Shown: positions 34,542-44,350 of the stretch, piece by piece
Layout: each line of letters starts with the position of its first letter
Position numbering within the stretch: the stretch's first letter is position 1
Assembly (NCBI RefSeq): GCF_017498065.1
Contig: NZ_JAGDFX010000002.1
Span: forward strand, 124,001 to 188,000
Length of the DNA: 64,000 nucleotides
Direction: 5' to 3'
DNA from: Oceanisphaera pacifica
GTDB taxonomy: Bacteria; Pseudomonadota; Gammaproteobacteria; Enterobacterales; Aeromonadaceae
Program-made: the position numbers and the translations under genes
The notes under the pieces: model-generated
What the model was told of the DNA's origin: nothing
What the model saw: the letters and a program-made list of their open reading frames with translations, nothing else
The model's database searches: none

Positions 34542-34574
34542 GAACAGCCATATCAGCGTGCAATATGGCTGTTC
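34542..34574. other. 12-bp stem-loop just downstream of dxs
   Basis: GAACAGCCATAT and ATATGGCTGTTC form a perfect 12-bp stem with a nine-base loop, nine bases past the dxs stop. No T-run follows on the minus strand, so it may protect or process the 3' end rather than terminate. The 34310-34541 remainder shows no other feature. Confidence 0.5.
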
Positions 34575-34582
34575 AGCCTAGG

Positions 34583-36460
34583 TTAAGTGGCTTGATATTC
34601 GTTAATTGAGCGCACCATGCCGTTCGCGTCTAAGCCAAGCTTAGCCAACACTTGTTGCTGGGAGCCTTGCTCAACAAAAATATCAGGTAGACCTAAGTTC
34701 AGCACAGGAAGCGGCTTTTTATGGCGCATTAGGCACTCATTTACCGCAGATCCTGCTCCGCCCATAATGGCGTTTTCTTCAATGGTTACCAGCAATGTAT
34801 GATCAGCCACTAACGATAATAACAAGGTCTCATCTAATGGCTTAACAAAGCGCATATCGACTAAGGTGGCGTTTAACTCTTCTGCCGCAACCTGAGCTTG
34901 GCTCAACAAGGTGCCAAAGTTAAGTAAGGCAATTTTATTGTTCGCCTTATCTGATTGACGAACAATACGCCCTTTACCTATGTCTAGCGCCTGCATTTGT
35001 GCTTGTATCTGGGCATTAGGGCCGGTGCCGCGTGGGTAACGTACAGCTGCTGGCCCTTGATATTGGTAACCGGTATAGAGCATTTGGCGACACTCATTTT
35101 CATCCGCCGGCGTCATGATCACCATATTAGGCACAGTGCGCATAAAGCTTAAATCGTAAGCACCTTGGTGAGTCGGACCATCGGCACCGACAATGCCCGC
35201 CCGGTCGATGGCAAACAGTACATCGAGTTCTTGTAACGCCACATCGTGGATCAGTTGGTCATAACCGCGCTGTAAAAAGGTGGAGTAAATAGCCACCACG
35301 GGCTTTTTATCTTCTATCGCCATACCTGCCGCTAAGGTGACGGCATGTTGTTCAGCAATAGCGACATCAAAGTAGCGGTCGGGGTATTCTTTTGAGTATC
35401 GTACTAACCCTGAGCCTTCGCGCATGGCGGGAGTGATCGCCATTAACTGCGGACACACCTTAGCCATATCACATAGCCAGTCACCAAACACGGCTGAGTA
35501 ACTGGGGCTTGAGGGAGCACTTTTTGGTAAAACGTTATCAGCTGGGTTAAATTTAGGCACACCATGATAACCAATCGGGTCTTGCTCGGCGGGTAAATAG
35601 CCTTTGCCTTTGCGAGTCATAATATGCAGAAATTGCGGCCCTTTGAGTTTGCGCATATTACGCAAGGTTTCCACTAAGGTATCAATGTCATGGCCATCAA
35701 TGGGGCCCACATAGTTAAAGCCGAACTCTTCAAACAAAGTCCCTGGTACCACCATGCCTTTAATATGTTCTTCGGTACGCTTAGCCAGCTCTTTAAGCGG
35801 CGGTAATATTTCTAATGCCTTTTTGCCGCCTTCACGTAGCGTGCTATACACAGAGCCAGACATAATGCGTGCTAGGTGATTATTAAGCGCGCCCACGTTT
35901 TCTGAAATCGACATTTCGTTATCGTTTAAAATAACCAGCATGTCGTTATGCACATCCCCGGCATGATTAAGGGCTTCAAAGGCCATGCCTGCGGTAATGG
36001 CACCATCACCGATAATAGCCGCTACTTTGCGGTTTTTTTGTTCTTGTTCAGCGGCAATGGCCATGCCTAAGGCAGCACTAATGCTGGTGCTAGAGTGACC
36101 GACACTTAAGGTATCGTACTCACTTTCTTTGCGCCAAGGAAAAGGGTGTAAGCCTTCAAACTGGCGAATACTGGCAAGTTGTTCACGCCGTCCCGTTAAA
36201 ATTTTATGGGGATAGGCTTGATGACCCACATCCCACACTAAGCGATCAAAAGGCGTGTTATACACGTAGTGTAAGGCGACAGTTAACTCAACAACACCTA
36301 GCCCAGAGGCGAGATGTCCACTACTCTGGCTCACTGAGTGCAACAGATAAGAGCGCAACTCTGAACACAAGAGCGCTAATCTATCTTGTGGCAAACTGCG
36401 TAACTCTTCGGGAACGTTCGCCAGTGCTAGGGTTGGATAATCGGCAATATTCAGACTCAT
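34583..36460 (-). CDS. dxs: 1-deoxy-D-xylulose-5-phosphate synthase
   Basis: Dxs joins pyruvate and glyceraldehyde 3-phosphate with thiamine diphosphate, the first step of the MEP isoprenoid pathway and a branch to thiamine and pyridoxal. The 625-residue length matches E. coli (620). Motifs are [20 protein letters not shown], the thiamine-diphosphate motif [18 protein letters not shown] near residue 150, and the transketolase-type [17 protein letters not shown] with catalytic Glu, followed by [17 protein letters not shown]. It is the third gene of the xseB-ispA-dxs operon, 20 bases after ispA. The Shine-Dalgarno sequence is weak. Confidence 0.97.
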   Translation of the reverse strand: MSLNIADYPTLALANVPEELRSLPQDRLALLCSELRSYLLHSVSQSSGHLASGLGVVELTVALHYVYNTPFDRLVWDVGHQAYPHKILTGRREQLASIRQFEGLHPFPWRKESEYDTLSVGHSSTSISAALGMAIAAEQEQKNRKVAAIIGDGAITAGMAFEALNHAGDVHNDMLVILNDNEMSISENVGALNNHLARIMSGSVYSTLREGGKKALEILPPLKELAKRTEEHIKGMVVPGTLFEEFGFNYVGPIDGHDIDTLVETLRNMRKLKGPQFLHIMTRKGKGYLPAEQDPIGYHGVPKFNPADNVLPKSAPSSPSYSAVFGDWLCDMAKVCPQLMAITPAMREGSGLVRYSKEYPDRYFDVAIAEQHAVTLAAGMAIEDKKPVVAIYSTFLQRGYDQLIHDVALQELDVLFAIDRAGIVGADGPTHQGAYDLSFMRTVPNMVIMTPADENECRQMLYTGYQYQGPAAVRYPRGTGPNAQIQAQMQALDIGKGRIVRQSDKANNKIALLNFGTLLSQAQVAAEELNATLVDMRFVKPLDETLLLSLVADHTLLVTIEENAIMGGAGSAVNECLMRHKKPLPVLNLGLPDIFVEQGSQQQVLAKLGLDANGMVRSINEYQAT

Positions 36461-36480
36461 AAGCTTATTATTATGCTGCT

Positions 36481-37371
36481 CTAAAAATCGCGCTTAACGA
36501 TATAATGAGCAAATGCTTCCAGTGTTTGAGTTGGATAGGGGATATCAGCCAAAGCCGACAATGCTTGTTGCTGTAAGCTATCGGCAAGCGCACGAGCACC
36601 GTCAAGACCAAGCAGTGCTGGGTAAGTACTCTTTTGCTGTGCCTGATCTTTACCTTGAGTTTTACCTAAGGTTTGGGTGTCGGCGGTAATATCCAAAATA
36701 TCGTCCTGCACTTGAAATGCTAAGCCAATGGCATCGGCATAACGACTTAATGCAGTAAAATGTGTTTCTTGCATATTGTTAGCACAAAGCGCCCCTAAGC
36801 GCACGGCGGCACGAATTAATGCACCGGTTTTGTGACTGTGTAGACTTTCTAGGGTGGCAGCATCAATGGTTTTACCTTCCGATTGTATATCGAGCGCTTG
36901 TCCGCCGCACATACCCTGATAGCCACTGGCTTTGGCTAGTTCTTGTACCATACGCAATTGTTGCTTGGCTGGTAAGCCTAAAGTGGGTTGGCTTAATAAT
37001 TCGAAAGCTAATGCTTGTAAAGCATCTCCGGCCAGAATAGCAGTCGCTTCATCAAATGCTTTGTGTACCGTTGGTTGACCACGGCGCAAATCATCATTAT
37101 CCATGGCGGGTAAATCGTCGTGGATTAATGAATAGGCATGAATACATTCAAGTGCGGCGGCGGCGGCATCCAAGGCGGCGTTATTGGGATGACCTAAAAC
37201 GTCACCACTGGCGTAGACCAACATAGGGCGGACACGCTTTCCTCCTTGCAGCAAGCCATACTCCATTGCAGCTTTAAGATGAGGGGCCAATGTCGTGAGG
37301 TTATCCATCGCCCCAGCTAACACCTTAGTAATGCGCTCATGGTAGTGCTGCTGTTGTTGAATGAAGGGCAC
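36481..37371 (-). CDS. ispA: Farnesyl diphosphate synthase (geranyltranstransferase)
   Basis: IspA condenses isopentenyl diphosphate with dimethylallyl and geranyl diphosphate to make farnesyl diphosphate. The GTG at 37371, one base after the xseB stop, has GAGGAA upstream and gives 296 residues (E. coli 299); the longer frame would run into xseB. Aspartate-rich motif one is DDLPAMD (85-91) and motif two is QVQDDILD near residue 222. The [14 protein letters not shown] substrate-binding segment is at 43-56. It is cotranscribed with xseB and dxs, as in E. coli and Vibrio. Confidence 0.96.
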   Translation of the reverse strand: MPFIQQQQHYHERITKVLAGAMDNLTTLAPHLKAAMEYGLLQGGKRVRPMLVYASGDVLGHPNNAALDAAAAALECIHAYSLIHDDLPAMDNDDLRRGQPTVHKAFDEATAILAGDALQALAFELLSQPTLGLPAKQQLRMVQELAKASGYQGMCGGQALDIQSEGKTIDAATLESLHSHKTGALIRAAVRLGALCANNMQETHFTALSRYADAIGLAFQVQDDILDITADTQTLGKTQGKDQAQQKSTYPALLGLDGARALADSLQQQALSALADIPYPTQTLEAFAHYIVKRDF

Positions 37372-37372
37372 G

Positions 37373-37618
37373 TTAGCGTTCCTCTTGGCTCGTCGCGAAG
37401 GGGGCGAGTTGCTCTTCATCTTGTTGCAGTAATATTTGCACTTGTTGTTCTGCGTTAGACAGTCGGTGCTGGCCTGCGCGTACTAGCTGCACGCCGCGCT
37501 CAAAAGACTTGAGTGACTGTTCTAAACTGAGATCACCCTCTTCTAGCTGGTTCACCAAGCTCTCTAGTTCAGCGAGGGCACTTTCAAAATCCATATTTTC
37601 TGGTTTTTTGGTAGCCAC
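37373..37618 (-). CDS. xseB: Exodeoxyribonuclease VII small subunit
   Basis: XseB is the small subunit that forms multiple copies with XseA in single-strand exonuclease VII. The 81-residue helical protein has [21 protein letters not shown] and [16 protein letters not shown], both family signatures. The GTG at 37618 is preceded by AGAGGA and gives the family length (E. coli 80); the longer ATG frame adds a hydrophobic stretch that is untypical. It is the first gene of the xseB-ispA-dxs operon and is divergent from pomA. Confidence 0.94.
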   Translation of the reverse strand: MATKKPENMDFESALAELESLVNQLEEGDLSLEQSLKSFERGVQLVRAGQHRLSNAEQQVQILLQQDEEQLAPFATSQEER

Positions 37619-37688
37619 AGGTATCCTCTGTCTGTCAGCAAAAATAATAATAAGCAATAGTACCATTGCCGCTGGGCTTTTGGCGAAA

Positions 37689-37716
37689 CTTATAGATAGT
37701 AAGCAATAGAACGCAA
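37689..37716 (-). promoter_or_regulatory. Candidate promoter of xseB-ispA-dxs
   Basis: TATAAG (5/6) on the minus strand has TTGCGT as a weak -35 at 16 bases spacing, about 70 bases before the xseB start. It lies beside the divergent sigma-28 site for pomA. Confidence 0.4.
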
Positions 37717-37720
37717 CAGG

Positions 37721-37747
37721 TTAAGAATTTAATGCGTTAGCCGATAT
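37721..37747 (+). promoter_or_regulatory. Sigma-28 (FliA) promoter of pomA-pomB
   Basis: TTAAGAAT, an 11-base spacer and GCCGATAT match the FliA consensus TAAAGTTT-N11-GCCGATAA: -10 at 7/8, -35 at 5/8, exact spacing. It lies about 100 bases before pomA, a flagellar stator gene of the class usually transcribed by FliA. Confidence 0.75.
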
Positions 37748-37850
37748 AACCTAGGGGCGACAACGCAGGGCGTAACAAGGTAAGATTACTGACAATTATC
37801 TCTATAAAAACCATGTTTAAAAGCATGTAACAACCAATGAGGATCTAGCT

Positions 37851-38606
37851 TTGGATCTGGCAACGATTATCGGATTAGTCGGTGGTGTAGCTTTTGTGGC
37901 TATGGCCATGGTGCTAGGGGGCAGCCTAGGTATGTATGCCGATGTCCCTTCTTTTTTTATTGTATTCGTCGGCTCACTCTTCGTAGTGATGATGAAGTTC
38001 AATTTAGGACAGTTTTTAGGGGCCGCTAAAATTGCTGCCGGTGCGTTTTTCTTTAAGTTAGAAAAGCCTGAAGCTTTAATTGAGCGTGTAGTTGTACTGG
38101 CCGACTCGGCTCGTAAAGGTGGCTTTCTAGCGTTAGAAGAGGCGGAAATTACTAATCCGTTTTTACAAAAAGCAGTCGATATGCTGGTGGATGGCCATGA
38201 GCAGGGGGTGGTGAAGCAAGCCCTAGAAAAAGACATCGACTTAACGGCTGAGCGTCAAGAGCAAGGCGCGAAAATATTTCGTGCTTTGGGTGACGTTGCT
38301 CCTGCTATGGGGATGATAGGTACACTGATTGGTCTGGTGGCCATGTTGGCGAACATGGATGACCCTAAAGCCATTGGTCCGGCCATGGCGATTGCTTTGT
38401 TAACCACCTTATACGGCGCCATGTTAGCCAATATGATAGCGCTGCCCATTGCCGATAAGCTAGAGCTACGTTCAGAAGAAGAGCGGCTTAATCGTACCCT
38501 TATCCTTGATGCCATATTGGGTATTCAAGACGGGCAAAATCCGCGAGTGTTGCAAGGGTTGCTAGAAAACTACTTGGCTGAGTCTAAGCGGCCGAAGGAG
38601 GAATAG
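37851..38606 (+). CDS. pomA: Flagellar stator protein PomA (sodium-type MotA)
   Basis: PomA forms the ion-driven stator ring with PomB around the flagellar motor. The 251-residue protein has four transmembrane helices (about 5-25, 30-48, 148-170 and 180-205). The cytoplasmic loop includes ARKGGFLALEEAEI, and the conserved core AMGMIGTLIGLVAMLANMDDP and TTLYGAMLANMIALPIADKL follow. It starts with TTG preceded by GAGGATC; the N-terminus DLATIIGLVGG matches Vibrio PomA, and the residue pattern fits the sodium branch more than E. coli MotA. Its stop overlaps the pomB start by one base. Confidence 0.95.
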   Translation: MDLATIIGLVGGVAFVAMAMVLGGSLGMYADVPSFFIVFVGSLFVVMMKFNLGQFLGAAKIAAGAFFFKLEKPEALIERVVVLADSARKGGFLALEEAEITNPFLQKAVDMLVDGHEQGVVKQALEKDIDLTAERQEQGAKIFRALGDVAPAMGMIGTLIGLVAMLANMDDPKAIGPAMAIALLTTLYGAMLANMIALPIADKLELRSEEERLNRTLILDAILGIQDGQNPRVLQGLLENYLAESKRPKEE

Positions 38607-39499
38607 TGGCTAAAAAGTGCAAACAAGCCCCGGCAGGTGCCCCAGCTTGGATGGCGACCTTTGCCGATCTCGCCACTATATTAATGAGCTTTTTCGTTTT
38701 GCTGTTGGCGTTTGCCGAAATGGACGTGGTGAAGTTTAAGCAAGTTGCCGGCAGCATGAAGTACGCTTTTGGGGTACAAAATCAGTTAGAAGTAACCGAA
38801 ATCCCTAAAGGCACCTCTGTGATTGCGCTTGAGTTTCGCCCCGGTCAGCCGCAACCCACGCCGATTGATGTGATCATGCAGCACACCACTGACTCTACTC
38901 AAGCCGAGCTGGATTTTCAGCCCGGCGAGGCAGACCGATCTGCCGGGCAAAGTCGTGAAAACGGTAATCAAAGTGGCGGAGAAGAAGCCGATATTCCCCA
39001 AGTAGATCCCCAAACCATGACTTTGGCACAAGAGTTAGCTGAGGAGTTAAGTGAGTCTATTGAAGTGGACGCAGTAGAAATAGAAGCACTGGGGCAACAA
39101 GTGATTATTCGCATTAAAGAAAACGCTTCTTTTTCATCGGGTTCGGCTTTTTTACAGCCACAATTCTGGCCTGTGGTGCGAAAAATTGGTGCCTTACTTA
39201 AGGATATACCTGGGGAAATACTCGTATCTGGCCATACGGATGATGTACAAAATAGTAATGAGTTATTTCGCTCTAATTGGGAGTTATCGTCCCAGCGAGC
39301 ATTGGCGGTGGCCGACCAGTTATTAAAAGTAGATGGCTTTAATGAAGAACGCATGGTGGTAATGGGCATGGCTGGCACTCGGCCCCTAGCGAGTAATGAG
39401 ACATCAGAAAGTCGCCGTCGCAATCGTCGGGTTGAAATTACTATTTCTCAAGGTAAGCCTAAGTTTACCGCGCCCATGGACTTAAACGCGCCGCGCTAG
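38606..39499 (+). CDS. pomB: Flagellar stator protein PomB (sodium-type MotB)
   Basis: PomB is the peptidoglycan-anchored stator partner that carries the ion-binding aspartate. The 297-residue protein has a single helix at about residues 18-40 with the ion-conducting Asp21 in MATFADLATILMSFFVLLLAF. A periplasmic plug/linker follows, rich in Gln, Glu and Ser. The C-terminal OmpA/MotB domain has SGHTDDVQNSNELFRSNWELS, which binds peptidoglycan. It starts with GTG, with GGAGG upstream, overlapping the pomA stop. Co-translation with PomA fits the fixed 5:2 stator. Confidence 0.94.
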   Translation: MAKKCKQAPAGAPAWMATFADLATILMSFFVLLLAFAEMDVVKFKQVAGSMKYAFGVQNQLEVTEIPKGTSVIALEFRPGQPQPTPIDVIMQHTTDSTQAELDFQPGEADRSAGQSRENGNQSGGEEADIPQVDPQTMTLAQELAEELSESIEVDAVEIEALGQQVIIRIKENASFSSGSAFLQPQFWPVVRKIGALLKDIPGEILVSGHTDDVQNSNELFRSNWELSSQRALAVADQLLKVDGFNEERMVVMGMAGTRPLASNETSESRRRNRRVEITISQGKPKFTAPMDLNAPR

Positions 39500-39641
39500 C
39501 TAAAAAATACAGTGCTACCAAGCCTTACGTTATAAGCCGTATGCCCTACGTTCAAGTTAAACAAAAGACGATGTTTATCTTTAACGTACAGCGTATAGCT
39601 TACGGCGAGGTTTTACGCTGGGCGCTCGGTGCTGTTTTGTG

Positions 39642-39647
39642 TATAAT
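39642..39647 (+). promoter_or_regulatory. -10 box candidate for thiI
   Basis: A perfect TATAAT lies 55 bases before the thiI start in the gap after pomB; no good -35 is visible. The same gap (39500-39640) holds two dispersed TACG-family repeat words. Confidence 0.4.
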
Positions 39648-39701
39648 ATTTCGCTTTATTTTTGTGTTTTTACTCTTTTGTTGCCTAGGCGTACTGAACT
39701 T

Positions 39702-41156
39702 ATGAAATTTATTATTAAGCTGCATCCAGAAATTACCATTAAGAGCCGTTCGGTACGCCAACGCATGTGCAAGCTGTTGCAAGGTAATATTCGTAATGTG
39801 GTAAGACACTTAGATGAAAATGTCAAAATTCGTACAGAATGGGACAAGTTAGTGCTACGTAGTCAGTGCGATGAGCACCGCCAAGCCATAGTGGATGCAT
39901 TAGCCTGTGTGCCGGGTATACAGTCGTTTTTAGAAGTACAAGAGCATCAAGTAAGTACGCTTGATGATATTTTACAGCATGCTGAAGCGGCCTTTGGTCA
40001 TTTGCTAGAAGGTAAAACCTTTTGTGTGCGTGCTAAACGCCGAGGCCAGCAAAGCTTTAAATCGCTGGATGTAGAGCGCTATGTAGGGGGCGGGTTAAAT
40101 CAGCGCTGTAATCCCGTGGGCGTTAAACTCAAAAATCCGGATATACAGGTTAACCTTGAGTTAGACGGCGAGCGTTTGTATTTAATTAATCAAATCTATA
40201 AAGGCTTAGGTGGTTATCCCATTGCAACGCAAGAGAGTATACTGAGCTTAATGTCGGGCGGTTACGACTCTGGCGTGTCCTCTTATCAGTTTATTAAGCG
40301 CGGTAGCCGAGTGCATTATTGCTTCTTTAACCTAGGCGGCCCAGAGCATGAAGCTGGGGTGCGTGAGGTGGTGTACTACTTGTGGAAAAAGTATGGGTCT
40401 TCGCATCGCGTTAAATTTGTCTCTGTCCCTTTTGAAGGGGTGGTTAATGAAATTCTTGAGAAAGTCGACAATGGTTATATGGGGGTTATTTTAAAGCGCA
40501 TGATGGTGCGTGCCGCCGCCGTGGTCGCTGAAAATTTAGCGATTAATGCTCTGGTTACCGGTGAAGCCATGGGACAGGTTTCTAGCCAAACCGTGACTAA
40601 CTTAAATGTGATTGACCGGGCAACGGATATGTTGATAATGCGCCCTCTGGTCGCCTCTGATAAACAAGATATTATTGATGTTGCCCGTCACATTGGCACG
40701 GCATCTTATGCAGAAAAAATGCCAGAGTACTGTGGCGTTATTTCGCAAAGCCCTACTATTAAAGCCAAGCTTGGTCGAGTGGCAGAAGAAGAGAGTCATT
40801 TTGACTTTAGTGTGTTAGATGCCGCGGTGGAAGCGGCGGTCATTAATGATGTTCGCCAATTAGAAGAAAAGTGGCAAGCGCCGAGCGTGGAGTTTAGTCA
40901 GGGGAATACCAGTGATGCGAATAGCACTGAAGTGATTTTAGATATTCGCCCACCCGAAGAGCAAGAAGCCGCGCCGCTTAAGGTTGCTGGACGCCCAGTT
41001 GTGGTGATGCCATTTTTTAAACTCGCGAATCAGTTTAGTAGCTTAGCCGCTGATAAAACCTATTTGTTATATTGTGATCGTGGGGTGATGAGTCGCTTAC
41101 AAGCGATTCATTTAAAAGAGCAAGGTTTTGATAATGTGAAGGTATATAAGCCTTAA
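39702..41156 (+). CDS. thiI: tRNA 4-thiouridine synthase / thiazole sulfur carrier
   Basis: ThiI makes 4-thiouridine at tRNA position 8 and passes sulfur to thiamine thiazole synthesis. The 484-residue protein starts MKFIIKLHPEITIKSR as in relatives; the frame extends 21 codons upstream but that part is untypical. It has an N-terminal ferredoxin-like/THUMP region (about 1-165), the PP-loop SGGYDSGVSSY near residue 184, MPEYCGVISQSP, and a C-terminal rhodanese domain with persulfide Cys458 in LLYCDRGVMS. The rhodanese domain marks the full enteric/Vibrio type (E. coli 482). A bidirectional terminator follows. Confidence 0.96.
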   Translation: MKFIIKLHPEITIKSRSVRQRMCKLLQGNIRNVVRHLDENVKIRTEWDKLVLRSQCDEHRQAIVDALACVPGIQSFLEVQEHQVSTLDDILQHAEAAFGHLLEGKTFCVRAKRRGQQSFKSLDVERYVGGGLNQRCNPVGVKLKNPDIQVNLELDGERLYLINQIYKGLGGYPIATQESILSLMSGGYDSGVSSYQFIKRGSRVHYCFFNLGGPEHEAGVREVVYYLWKKYGSSHRVKFVSVPFEGVVNEILEKVDNGYMGVILKRMMVRAAAVVAENLAINALVTGEAMGQVSSQTVTNLNVIDRATDMLIMRPLVASDKQDIIDVARHIGTASYAEKMPEYCGVISQSPTIKAKLGRVAEEESHFDFSVLDAAVEAAVINDVRQLEEKWQAPSVEFSQGNTSDANSTEVILDIRPPEEQEAAPLKVAGRPVVVMPFFKLANQFSSLAADKTYLLYCDRGVMSRLQAIHLKEQGFDNVKVYKP

Positions 41157-41220
41157 CATATAGCGCCGAGCACCAAGCACCAAGCTATAAAGTGACTGCC
41201 CAGCACTAAGCAAATTATAA

Positions 41221-41256
41221 AAAACACCGAGCCTAAAAGCTCGGTGTTTTTGTTTT
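41221..41256. terminator. Bidirectional terminator between thiI and panE
   Basis: AAAACACCGAGC and GCTCGGTGTTTT form a 12-bp stem, with T-runs on both strands. The repeat words CGCCGAGCACCAAGC (near 41163) and GCGCTTGGCGCT (near 41263) flank it. Confidence 0.9.
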
Positions 41257-41271
41257 GCTGGGCGCTTGGCG

Positions 41272-42174
41272 CTAAGTCCTAAATCCTTCTCGCTTTTTCA
41301 TTTCTTGGTACAGTTGTTGGCATACCGGCACTGGGTGTGGATGGGCGTGTTGAAGAATATAGCCGCTGATATAGCCATTTTCGCTAGGGCGACCCTGGGC
41401 AATATCTTGCTGCATAGAAGAATAGTTACAGGCGGTGAGCTCAATCACTTTGTGTAAGCGGCGGCGAAACTCAGACAGTGTTTCAGCTTTATCGCCTTGC
41501 AACCTTGAGATCACGTCATGCACTTCTTCGCTTAGTTGTGCGAGTACATCAGCAAAGCGTGGCTCTAATAACTGGCCGTTATTGATATCGTTACATGCAG
41601 TCAGCGGATTTATCACCGCATTAATCGCCAGCTTTCTTAGTTGTTGTTGCGCGATATCGTCGCTCCACTCACAATGACCGAGTGCAGCTGCTAGCGCAGG
41701 CACTAAAGACTGATAGGCTTTGCCTGCTTCATTTAACGGCCCAAGCCAAGTCTCTCCTTTACCCGTATGGCGCACCTGCCAATTTCCTTCTTTCATTGCA
41801 CCATGACTACTAATGCCTGCTAATACAGGGTTGTTAGGAAACAGCGACAGCACTTGCTCAGCCACTCCCATACCATTGTGCAGTAAAATAACGGGAGTAC
41901 TATTGGGTAGGGTTGTCAGCCTCTTGAGTGCATCAACAACTTGGTAAGCTTTGGTGAGCACGAGTAAACACTCTACTTTATAGGCATGTTCAGCGAACAA
42001 AGGGCGGCTGTAAAACAGCTGGCGCTGGCCGGTAATATCAAGCACTTCAATATGAGGATGAAAGTGACCTCTGTGGCGCTCAGATAACATTACAGCGACG
42101 CTTTCACCTTGTTGGCGTAATAGACCTGTCATTACACAACCTAAAGCGCCAGCGCCAAGTATGGTCCACTCCAT
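41272..42174 (-). CDS. panE: 2-dehydropantoate 2-reductase
   Basis: PanE reduces ketopantoate to pantoate with NADPH for coenzyme A synthesis. The 300-residue protein opens with the Rossmann motif ILGAGALGCVMTGLL (4-18) and has LLVLTKAYQV, ILLHNGMGV and the conserved KLAINAVINPLTACNDINNG, whose Lys and Asn are catalytic. SNYSSMQQDI near the C-terminus (as NYSSMQQDIAQGRPSE) is typical. E. coli PanE is 303. GGAGAG lies upstream. It is divergent from yajQ, its usual neighbour. Pantoate made here and pantothenate imported by PanF feed the same pathway. Confidence 0.94.
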   Translation of the reverse strand: MEWTILGAGALGCVMTGLLRQQGESVAVMLSERHRGHFHPHIEVLDITGQRQLFYSRPLFAEHAYKVECLLVLTKAYQVVDALKRLTTLPNSTPVILLHNGMGVAEQVLSLFPNNPVLAGISSHGAMKEGNWQVRHTGKGETWLGPLNEAGKAYQSLVPALAAALGHCEWSDDIAQQQLRKLAINAVINPLTACNDINNGQLLEPRFADVLAQLSEEVHDVISRLQGDKAETLSEFRRRLHKVIELTACNYSSMQQDIAQGRPSENGYISGYILQHAHPHPVPVCQQLYQEMKKREGFRT

Positions 42175-42344
42175 CAGCTTCTCTCCCTAAATTTTGCTAT
42201 TATGTTTTTCTTATCGAGCTATACGTTAGCCGTGAAGTCTGGCTGATGCCAATGTATTTTTTATTGTTGTGGGGGAGCTATCTTTTTAAGTAGCATTGTG
42301 CGCCCTGGTACTTAAAACATTATCTCTCTGATAAGGAGCTTACT

Positions 42345-42827
42345 ATGCCATCTTTTGATGTGGTGTCTGAAGTAGAAATGAATGAAGTGCGTAATGCGGT
42401 AGAAAATGCTAACCGCGAATTATCAACTCGATTTGATTTTCGTGGGGTTGAGGCCAGTTTTGAGCTAAAAGATGAGCAAGTTAAGCTCAGTGCAGATGCT
42501 GAATTTCAGCTACAGCAAATGCGTGATATTTTGCGCGGTGCCTTGATCAAGCGTGGAATAGACGTGAAAGTGTTGGATCCGAGTAGCATTGTTCGCTCAG
42601 GTAAACGTCACCTTCAAGATATTTCTTTTAAGCAGGGTATAGCCCAGCCGCTTGCTAAAACGTTAGTGAAGCAAATTAAAGACAGTAAAATTAAGGTGCA
42701 AGCCTCTATTCAAGGTGAGCAATTGCGTATTACTGGCAAAAAGCGCGACGACTTACAACAAGTGATGGCATTGTTGCGCAGCGGCGATCAAGAACAACCG
42801 CTACAGTTTAATAACTTTAGAGATTGA
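42345..42827 (+). CDS. yajQ: YajQ family nucleotide-binding protein
   Basis: YajQ-like proteins (UPF0234) are small two-domain proteins that bind nucleotides; relatives bind cyclic di-GMP or RNA. The 160 residues start [21 protein letters not shown] and include [36 protein letters not shown] and the C-terminal [23 protein letters not shown], all typical (E. coli 163). AAGGAG lies upstream. It is a single-gene unit with a terminator. A precise role in this organism is not known. Confidence 0.94.
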   Translation: MPSFDVVSEVEMNEVRNAVENANRELSTRFDFRGVEASFELKDEQVKLSADAEFQLQQMRDILRGALIKRGIDVKVLDPSSIVRSGKRHLQDISFKQGIAQPLAKTLVKQIKDSKIKVQASIQGEQLRITGKKRDDLQQVMALLRSGDQEQPLQFNNFRD

Positions 42828-42897
42828 TTTAAGAGCAGCGCCGAGCGTTGAAAGGCAATGTTAAATGCTTAATGTTGAATGTTGAATACAAGAGAAA

Positions 42898-42932
42898 CAA
42901 AAACACTAGCCCATAAATTGGCTGGTGTTTTT
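42898..42932. terminator. Bidirectional terminator between yajQ and ampG
   Basis: AAACACTAGCC and GGCTGGTGTTT (one G-T pair, eight-base loop) are flanked by A- and T-runs. On both sides lie related inverted words (AATGTTAAATGC near 42858 and GCATTTAACATT near 42944). Confidence 0.85.
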
Positions 42933-42973
42933 AGTTTCATTCAGCATTTAACATTCACAATTCAACATTGTTT

Positions 42974-44350
42974 TTACCGCTGGGCGCTAGACGCTGCTCT
43001 CCCCACTTGCTTGATCAACCCAAGTACCGGTAGACCGATGGCGGCGGTGCCGATAAAAAAGGGCGTGTAACCGTAGCCATCAACCACAATGCCGGAAAAG
43101 CCGGCTAAAAACTTGGGTAATAGCATCATCACCGAGCTAAATAGCGCATACTGAGTAGCTGAAAAAGCCACGTTTGTTAAGCTAGACAAATAGGTAATAA
43201 ACGCCGCGGTTGCAATACCGGCACTTAAGTTATCGAGTGAGATAATCAGGGTTAATAAACGTACATCTGGGCCTAGCTGCGCCATAGCAGCAAACATAAT
43301 ATTGGTGCCGGCTGATAATACAGCGCCCAACATTAAAATGCGCAAGGTACCAAAGCGGCTGACTAAAATTCCCCCCAGTGCGGCGCCCACCAGCGTCATA
43401 ATCACGCCATACACCTTAGTTACGGTGGCAATTTGTGACTTGCTAAACCCCATATCGACATAAAAAGGGTTGGCCATCACCCCCATTACCACATCTGAAA
43501 TGCGATAACAGGCAATGAGCGCCAAAATAATCAGTGCTTGTTTACCAAAACGTTGAAAAAACTCGGCAAAGGGCGCTACAACAGCACTGCGCATAAAGGC
43601 AATAAAGCCGGCCAGTAATCTCGGATAACCTTGACTAATTAACTGCTGCTTATGCTCCGCCTGTGCTGATGCTTGCTGTCGTAAGTCAATGTTAGGCTCG
43701 TGAATTAATAAACAGGTGATCACCCCTACCAGCATAAAGCCTGCCATAGAAAGGTACGCGGTTTGCCAGCCGATGGGATCATAACCTAGATCGGATCCCG
43801 CCCAAGCAGCAATGGCTAAGGCTCCGGCACCGGCCATAATCATGGCCAGTCGATAGCCGGTCATATAGGCCGCGGCCAAGGCTCCTTGCAAATGTTCAGG
43901 GGCGGCTTCAATACGATAAGCATCAATCACAATATCTTGGGTAGCAGAGGCAAAGGCCACGGCTAAGGCGAACAAGGCAAAGGCCATAATATGCTGCGTG
44001 GGCTCTGCAAAGGCCATGCCTGTTAAGGCCCCCATAATCAGCAATTGCGAAAATAGCATCCAGCTGCGTCTGCGACCCATTAGCCGTGACAAAATAGGCA
44101 AGGGCAAGCGGTCAACCAAGGGCGACCAAAGCCATTTTACGCCATAGGCCAGGGCTACCCAGCTGAAAAAGCCGATGCTAGTGCGACTAACACCGGCTTC
44201 GCGTAACCAAAACGACAAGGTGCCAAACACTAATAAAATAGGCAAACCAGACGAGAAGCCTAATGCAAAGAGTGTTAATACTCTCCGCTCAGCATACAAA
44301 GCCACTTGCTGAACCCAGTTAAGCTTATCTTTTGGGGGATGTTGGTACAC
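42974..44350 (-). CDS. ampG: Muropeptide permease AmpG
   Basis: AmpG imports anhydro-muropeptides released during cell wall turnover, for recycling and, where present, for AmpR/beta-lactamase signalling. The 458-residue major facilitator protein has about 12-14 helices. Its AmpG-specific opening is LGFSSGLPILLVFGTLSFWL, with IGFFSWVALAYGVKWLWSPLVDRLPLP following (quoted in parts), and GRRRSWMLFSQ and FASATQDIVIDAYRIE are also typical. Its start abuts the ppiA stop. It ends the rlmG-yajG-ppiA-ampG operon; ampG and yajG are also neighbours in E. coli. Confidence 0.92.
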   Translation of the reverse strand: MYQHPPKDKLNWVQQVALYAERRVLTLFALGFSSGLPILLVFGTLSFWLREAGVSRTSIGFFSWVALAYGVKWLWSPLVDRLPLPILSRLMGRRRSWMLFSQLLIMGALTGMAFAEPTQHIMAFALFALAVAFASATQDIVIDAYRIEAAPEHLQGALAAAYMTGYRLAMIMAGAGALAIAAWAGSDLGYDPIGWQTAYLSMAGFMLVGVITCLLIHEPNIDLRQQASAQAEHKQQLISQGYPRLLAGFIAFMRSAVVAPFAEFFQRFGKQALIILALIACYRISDVVMGVMANPFYVDMGFSKSQIATVTKVYGVIMTLVGAALGGILVSRFGTLRILMLGAVLSAGTNIMFAAMAQLGPDVRLLTLIISLDNLSAGIATAAFITYLSSLTNVAFSATQYALFSSVMMLLPKFLAGFSGIVVDGYGYTPFFIGTAAIGLPVLGLIKQVGRAASSAQR

